Assembly: GCF_034702125.1 (NCBI RefSeq)
Contig: NC_085876.1
Span: forward strand, 23,033,589-23,097,588
DNA: 64,000 nt
From: Engraulis encrasicolus
Taxonomy: Eukaryota > Chordata > Actinopteri > Clupeiformes > Engraulidae
Direction of reading: 5' to 3'
Shown: positions 57,480 to 64,000 of the stretch, in pieces
Layout: every line of letters begins with the position of its first letter
Numbering within the stretch: the first letter of the stretch is position 1
Program-made: the position numbers and the translations under genes
The notes under the pieces: generated by a model
Seen by the model: the letters and a program-made list of their open reading frames with translations, nothing else
Told to the model about the DNA's origin: nothing
Database searches by the model: none

Positions 57480-58255
57480 GTTCCATTCTCAGTCTTGTTT
57501 CTTTAAAAGGTGTGTGTGTGTGTGTCAAAGATTGACAATGATCATCTTTTTGTTGAACGGGTAGGTTATGTCTGACATTGAGGCATTTTTTTTTTTGTGC
57601 AGGGATTTTGTAAAATGTGAAACACAAAGTTGTTGTAGATAATTTAATAGGATTGAAAAAGCTATACACTACAATGTTTCAGCACTTGTACAAAATGTTG
57701 GGAAAACATAAACAGGGATTTGTATAAATGAAGATAAAGAACCAAATTAATATCTTCTGGGTCCAAGACACTTACTTGGTGTATTGCCCAGAATGGGACA
57801 CTAGTGGCAAGTCACCTATGTGGAATAGTGGCTTAACATATCCATATCACACCAAAAGCAATACAGTAAACAATAGTTAATTTAATGCTAAGTGAACAGA
57901 TGTAAATTGACTTCTTTGTTCCAGACTGAAATGAATGTGAAGGTTGGGTGGTTTAAATGGAACACTTGCAGAAGTTAATATGGTTCCACATTCTATAATG
58001 GTTGCAGTTGTATACCATTTTTATTCCATTTGAACTATAGCAGTTGATGGAAGACCTGAAAGCAGTCATTTTTTTAAAATTAAAGCTAAAATTAGGCTAC
58101 ATTGAACAGTGGATTTACTGATTAAAAAGCATGAAAACCGTAACATTTTGGAAGAGGGCAATATTTTCGATTGTCTACAATTTATTACTTTTATCAATTT
58201 ATTATCTAAACCTCTAAATGTGAACCATTAAGTAAATTCATTTGCATGAAGAGGT
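57480..58255. other. Intergenic region between rps5 and ddah2
   Basis: AT-rich, with a short TG run at 57510. No exon or element is recognised. Confidence 0.4.
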
Positions 58256-58260
58256 TTACT

Positions 58261-58622
58261 TAAAGGGACACTGTGCAGGAAATGGTCAAAAAAGGTACTG
58301 CAACTATGCTGCTCATTGAAACTGGGCTGCCTATTGCCAAATTTGGTCTTTACATGAAAGTTTACTTAGTAAAAAACAAATATTTTCTAATATGGTCCAA
58401 GTACAGTCTTTTTTGCAGCTAAAAATGGCTATTTTAGGAAATTCAAAATGGCGGACCATGCAGAAGATCCCCCTTTTCATGTCTGAAAAGTGCAATTTTT
58501 CCAGTCATAATGAATACTTAGAATTTGATGGTGGTAAGTATTCATGAAAAAGGTAACATTAGTGAATGGGCAGCATGAATTCTGGAAATAAACAACTAAA
58601 AATCTCACACAGTGTCCCTTTA
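58261..58622. mobile_element. Inverted-repeat DNA element (TTAAAGG family)
   Basis: CTTAAAGGGACACTGTG at the left is mirrored by CACAGTGTCCCTTTAA at the right. The interior is shared with 30424-30771 in the opposite orientation. A fragment of the same family is at 59935-59990. Confidence 0.85.
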
Positions 58623-59495
58623 AACATGTACAACTCAGCCATTACAATGTCATTTGTGAAACCACAGACTATTTGTCCCTTTGAAAAAAAATGAAGTGGT
58701 CTATTACCCCTAGATATTAGCCTGATAAACCAGCCTAAATATGAGACTGGGTGGCGCTGGATTACTAGGCTACCTAGATACCCCACAGTGAAAAGGGTAG
58801 TGCCCAGGCCCTTAAAAAAAAATAATGTTAAGTATTAAAAGCAAATGCAGGCCTCCAAGTGCAGTACATCTTTAGATGCTTAAAACTCCTGCCATGTAAG
58901 GCATTTTGCACATTTGAGGGGGATTAAACAAGTTTAGAGGAAACTGATGCCAAAGCAAGTCCACAGATGTTTGGGACCTGGGTTTTTTTTTGTCAGTGTG
59001 AATAATGTCCCTTGGCCCTTCGACTAAGCACATTGGCAGGTCTGGTATGCACGACACGCTAGAGCACATGCTACAGCTGTGCTGGGCCAGCAGAATGTCT
59101 CGCTCTCCAAGGAAGGACCACTACACGTACAGCAGTCACATAACAATGTACATTTAAAACAATACAAAAACAATGTCAAATGTAAATGGTGAATACTCCT
59201 CAACTGATTACATGAGTTATTGGAAATTCCATTATGGAAAAGACCTACAGCGCAAAAGTATGGTTGAGGGAAAAAATATTTGTTTTTCCTCATAGCGACT
59301 TTAAAAGTTTTTATGCTCAGAAGAAACAGTTGTGGAGTGTGTGTGCGAGAGAGATCTGTTTACTGCGTGTGTGAGATGAGATGAGGGTGGGCCTGTGGCT
59401 CCACCATGCTGCTGCTATGTGACGTGTACTGTGCAGTGTTTGCGTGTGTGATTGTTTTAATTATGGGGCTAGTGATCTGTGTGTGTGTGTGAGTG

Positions 59496-61967
59496 TTAGT
59501 AAGCATGGGGCTTCCTGTTGATGAGAAGGCAGCATGAGGAGAGAGCTCCCCCCAGCTTAGAGGCCTCACTGCAGGCGGTGGGGAGCAGCGTGTAGTCCGG
59601 AAGCTTCTGGAAGGCCTGGAGGGATAAAATAGGAAAATAATACATGTATTTTACTAAAGACAACATTCAGTAATCTTTGTTGTGTTTATAAATTGTATTT
59701 TAAAATACATATACTCCTCCACCAGTAGGTGTCACTGTCTTAAAAGTAGAACAGTAGGGGCAGTAATCCGGACAGGATAGGCCTACATCAGTGGCCCTCA
59801 GCCTCATTTGCGCTACTTTACTCATTTGTCCCTTTGTGGAAAATAACTGGAGACCACTGGCCTACATCATGGCCAGGTTAGGTAGACCTACTATCTAATG
59901 CAATGAGGAGTATGGAAAATACAACATTAATGAATGGGCAACATGAATTCTGGAAAGAAACCGCTAAAAATATTACACAGTGCACCTTTAAGTAAATAAA
60001 TGATTCATATTATATACTCTACCTTTAAGCCATTGCAAAAGGCAGTTTGTTCAACACGACTTTTGATCTGTGATCTAAATTGAAAGCTGAGATTTTTATA
60101 GTGCCTTCGCACCAAACAACACTGCAATTAAATACTGATAGTTAGTCTAGTCATTATGCATCAAGATATAATTATGAGGGCACTTGCTGATTAATTTGTA
60201 ATCATCATTAAAAAAATATGCAGAATCAGAAAATCCCTGCATCTCAAACAGCCCCTGGGGTCAGGAGCGAAACGAAAGCGATACAAATGCCTGATTTCGC
60301 ATTCCATGTAATCAAGTCTCAGCCTTTTCAGCATTAATGAGGGAAAAAGATGGATTGTGGTTTCTTTTCATCCTCACACATCATGCATGCACAGGCACAT
60401 GCACACACGTTTTCTTTCATCCATGCCAGCAGAAACAGTGGGCAAAGAAAAGGGGGCCAAGTGCTTGTGTGAGCCTTGTTGCAGAGACAATCAAGGGTGT
60501 AGCTTGACTAACGAGATATCTATTTTGTATTGGAGGGGATTTTGCTGTTCACCCTGCTATTATGCTGTGCTTGGCAATGCAAAAACATTTGCAAAGCAAT
60601 CCAGCTATGGCCCTCAAATTGTTTCATTGATCTCTGAAAGTTTCTTTTACATTCAAGACGTGTAAAAGTCCAGCATGCAGAAACTACAAGTTGCATACAA
60701 TGATGCACTAAGAATTTTACTTAAGGTTCCAAGAGGTGGTAGTGCTAGCCAGATGTTTGTGTATGCAGGAGTAAACACACTGCATGCACTTCCAGGATCA
60801 AAAAATGAGAAAGAATTCTCTGACTAAGGCACTCCAAATTAAAATGTCTTTATTAATATGACAGGTCCTACATGGACATATTGAAAACAAGGCCCACGCG
60901 TAGCGGCATGAGTGCCTTCTTCAGGGCAGTGACACTGCATGCACTTTTAAGAAACTTAATCTACAAGTTTATACAGCGCATGGATGACTCCTCCAACAAC
61001 ATCATAGTGGCACTCCACTCACTAACCCATTGGTCAGTAGCACAAGGTACTCATCCAGGCTAAGAGTGCACTGGATGAGATGTCTGTATAGATTTTAATT
61101 CTTTTATATTGTACTTTTTCTCTTTTCTTTTTTTTCTTTGTTTTGCTGTTCGTTCTGTGTGGGGTTCCTGTCTGATTGTACTGGGGTCCGTTTTTCGATT
61201 CTTGTCGTTGCTAACCGTCTTAAGACCGTCTTACTGTTCCCTTGGTGGTGAGCGTCGCTGTCGAGAGACAGTTGAGTCGCTCTTACGAAGGACGTTGCTG
61301 TGTGTGTGTTTTTTATGTGCCCTTCTGTATTATGTGACTGTGGACCAAGAGTCCGTCAAATAAACTGAATTGAATTGAAATATTTCATGCGGAGGTGGAC
61401 AAACCTGATTAAGAAAATTGAAGTCTGGATTGCTTTGGCTGCCAACACAACCAATTTCACTACATATTAACCTAGCTGAAGGGATGAGGTAATTATCTGT
61501 TGGTTTGATACCGTAGTTTATAAAAAAAATATGTTTGTTTTTTTCTGCCTGAAGCCAGGATGTCTGATGCAGAGTGGTTCGTCGCAAGTTGCTTAAATCA
61601 ACCTGTAGAATGGGAGTTCTTAATGAGGGGAGTGCAAGTTAAAACACTCCTTAATGGGGATGTTGAATATTATGGTGAGTTCATGAAACACACACACACA
61701 CACACACACATAAGGCACTGGGGTTTACTGTTGAGATTGGAATATACTAAACTATATGTGTCAAATATGACATTGGGATTATTAAATAAAAAACACACAC
61801 ACACACACACACTCAGTACTCACGCTGATGCTGTCTGGGCACTCCTCAGCCGTGGGGTGGAGCAGGTAGTCCACTTTAGCAGGGCCGCGGATGTAGATGC
61901 AGTTAGCGGCAGCCTGCTCTGGCACCGTCAGCACCTCGTAGTGGTGGTCAGTCAGCTGCTCCATCAT
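59496..61967 (-). CDS. ddah2: Dimethylarginine dimethylaminohydrolase 2, C-terminal exons (partial)
   Basis: The family hydrolyses methylated arginines to citrulline; activity of DDAH2 itself is debated. Two exons are read on the - strand: 61967-61824 (acceptor CTCCCTCAG, donor GTGAGT) and 59615-59496 (acceptor ATCCCTCCAG, stop TAA). The first encodes MMEQLTDHHYEVLTVPEQAA then NCIYIRGPAKVDYLLHP. The second encodes AFQKLPDYTLLP, then CSEASKLGGALSSCCLLIN, and ends KPHAY. Both match the C-terminus of vertebrate DDAH1/2, with the end (RKPHAY versus RPHS) nearer DDAH2. A Cys pair sits where the family's catalytic Cys lies. The upstream exons are beyond 64000 or unrecognised. Transcription is convergent with rps5. 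Confidence 0.85.
60660..61380 (+). mobile_element. LINE 3' end with nested insertion
   Basis: The + strand encodes KLQVAYNDALRILLKVPRGG, broken at about 60790 and resuming at about 60945 (LLRNLIYKFIQRMDDSSNN). These are typical C-terminal reverse-transcriptase sequences of fish LINEs. It ends AAATAAACTGAATTGAATTG. The break is filled by about 140 bases flanked by the repeated CACTGCATGCACTT. It lies in the ddah2 intron, antisense to the gene. Confidence 0.75.
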
Positions 61968-62499
61968 CTGAGGGAGAGCGGACATACAAGACAACATTAA
62001 CACATAGACTCATGCACACACGCATGTACGCACGCACACACGTGTAAAACCATAATAGCATTCAAGCAAGCACATAACACAAAAATAGACACATAAACAC
62101 ACCATATAATACACATGCATACAAGTGCACACCCATTTGTGCACACACACACACACACACGTGCACATAACACACAAACGCACACAACAACAACACTCTG
62201 ATAATAGCGTTAGGATGTCAGGCAGCCTGCAAATCATATTACTCTCACATCCCTTGACAGCCAACTCTGGGGAGAGAGTCAGCTCAGCCTGCCTTCTCCG
62301 TGGCCAACCAGGGCCAAGTCTATTTGGCCGTTTGACTGTAGAAAAAAGCTATGTGGATGACATCACAGCAGTGACACCCATCCCATCCTACCCTGCCCGT
62401 CCCTCAGGCCCCGCTGCTGTTCACCCTCCTATGTCTGATGATATCATATGATAAGTTTGTATTCAATATCTTTACAGAAAATTATCAGAACTATTCAGT

Positions 62500-62785
62500 G
62501 ATTTTGTTAACATTTGGGATATTGGATATTGGACATAAACTGTTTGAGCTGCTGCCATCAGGCAGGCGTTACATGGCTCTGAGTACAAAAACAAACAGGC
62601 TAAAAGACAGTTTTTATCCAAAAGCAATCTACACACTTAATTTTGCACAACTGACTTTTTAAAATCTGAATTATTTTTATACAGTAAATATATATATAGG
62701 TTTCTTTGTTGGTTTTTAAGCACCATGAGCATCTGCACTTTACCAATTTCGTTGTACCTGTACAATGACAATAAAGTTTCATTCA
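62500..62785 (+). mobile_element. LINE 3' end (L2-like)
   Basis: The frame ELLPSGRRYMALSTKTNRLK is a standard C-terminal block of fish L2-type reverse transcriptases. A 3' UTR follows with ACAATGACAATAAAG and an ATTCATTCAT tail. 5'-truncated. Confidence 0.75.
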
Positions 62786-62824
62786 TTCATATTTAAAAGG
62801 AAAAGGGCCACTCAAAGCTGCTGT

Positions 62825-63254
62825 AAAGGAACAGTCCACCTCATTTCAAGAAATTGCTCATATGTAGTAAAGCCCTGGTAAAATATGAGAATGCATAGGA
62901 TTTTTTTCTCTGTTTGCATTGCCTAGTTTAACAGTAGGTCTATAGCCATATTAAGTGTAACCAATGCAAGTCTATGAGACCAAACAAAACATCATCAAAT
63001 GTACTCATAAACCTCGTTAAAATGAAAGTAAAATTCAGTGCAAAAGGGTTATTTAATCCTGTCTAGTGATCGATTGTGGCTTTGATGCTAATGGTCCCAT
63101 TTACTTCCAGTGATTATGCTAAGGTATGCTAATAATTCTGATACCAATAAATCGAAGTATTGAAAACACTGAGAAGAAAATTATATGCACATTCATGAAT
63201 AATAGTTGGAACTAGTGCAAATATGTGAAAATTTTAAAAAGGGTGGACTGTTCC
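62825..63254. mobile_element. Inverted-repeat DNA element
   Basis: AAAGGAACAGTCCACC at the left is mirrored by GGTGGACTGTTCC at the right. About 430 bp with no coding capacity. Confidence 0.8.
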
Positions 63255-63279
63255 ACAACAGTGGGGAAACCCCTACATG

Positions 63280-64000
63280 AGTGACACAATAGGGCTGTCT
63301 GATCCTCCTGTCCTCTCCTGTGACTCCTGGCCTCTTGCCTCGCTGTCGCCCCGTCTCCGTGGAGAAAACCACCCTGTCAATTTTTTGGGAGGGATTTTTT
63401 CCCCCATTCAACATCCCAATTGCAAATAAGAGAATGACCTTTGATTTGTGATATTGAATAACAAATTTGGTCTTCAATTGACATGGAGCCTTCACTACCT
63501 GACTGAGGCCACAGAAAAGGACAGGATGAAGTTGTTTGACTCCCCCAGTAACATAGCTGTTTAAAAAGAAACATCTGCTGATATGAAAGACCATCAACTG
63601 CCTGTCTGGTGTAGTCATTTGGCCTGAACCCCCTGCCTGCAGCACTTAATTCCACGGCTCCGCCCAATGTTAATGGCTCTTAGCAAACGCACATCAATCA
63701 CTTGATGAGCTAAGTGTCCTTAATCTAGTTAGGAGTGTAGGGTGTGTGAACCGTGACGCCATTCCCCAAGAGATGCGTCAAGGCCAGGCCCAGTCTCTTG
63801 ATTCTGTTGCCTCTCTTTGTAAAGACTAAATTTTAACATGTGCCGTTTCTATTGTTATTATTCTTATGCATCAATTGATGTTTTCCCCTTACAAGAATTA
63901 ACTAAACAATCCGAATCAAGGCTATTAAGCTTTCTTTCTTCCTGATGTCCCTCATCTTTTTCTATTCTTCTATCAATCCAAATGTATTAGCCAGGCTGCC
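63280..64000. other. Right-edge region, ddah2 intron or upstream
   Basis: 63395-63420 repeats the CATTCAACATCCCAATTGCA block of 31690-31720, so part is a dispersed element. I find no ddah2 exon here. The - strand frames at 63193-63667 have no family resemblance. Confidence 0.4.

Overview
The window is nuclear DNA of a bony fish (teleost). It has split genes with GT-AG introns, long CA/TG and CT/GA microsatellites, and many hAT, Harbinger, TTAA-target and Tc1-type elements, plus L2/CR1-like LINE ends and tRNA-derived SINEs. The species cannot be resolved from the sequence alone. No bacterial, viral or CRISPR feature is present.

Layout. (1) 1-6465: low-complexity and transposon DNA, then the last two coding exons of a + strand phostensin/taperin-family (PP1-binding) gene. 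(2) 8252-37594: a complete + strand carnitine O-acetyltransferase gene (crat), 15 coding exons, with introns full of transposons. (3) 38879-49107: ppt2 (+), 8 coding exons, encoding an intact lysosomal thioesterase of 301 residues. (4) about 53.4-57.5 kb: rps5 (+), with a housekeeping-type promoter and one H/ACA-type snoRNA in each of its five introns. (5) 59496-61967: the last two coding exons of ddah2 on the - strand, running out of the right edge.

Main observations. The crat reading frame is open and correctly spliced on paper, yet it lacks the catalytic histidine (Gln instead), the first and last residues of the Ser-Thr-Ser motif (Arg-Thr-Gly instead), a carnitine-binding Tyr (Cys instead) and the C-terminal peroxisomal signal. 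CoA-site lysines and the carnitine-binding Arg are kept, so it looks like a pseudoenzyme. Its second coding exon is split by a 1.3-kb transposon whose right terminal repeat supplies an in-frame ATG. Short copies of intron-exon borders have multiplied around crat exons 6 and 15. In rps5 the five intronic snoRNAs show compensatory stem changes. Several large inverted repeats (199 bp in crat, about 945 bp in ppt2) would form strong hairpins.

The genes are unrelated in function: an acyl-carnitine-type enzyme, a lysosomal thioesterase, a ribosomal protein, an arginine-methylation enzyme relative and a PP1 regulator. PPT2 and DDAH2 are both in the human MHC class III region, which suggests conserved linkage.
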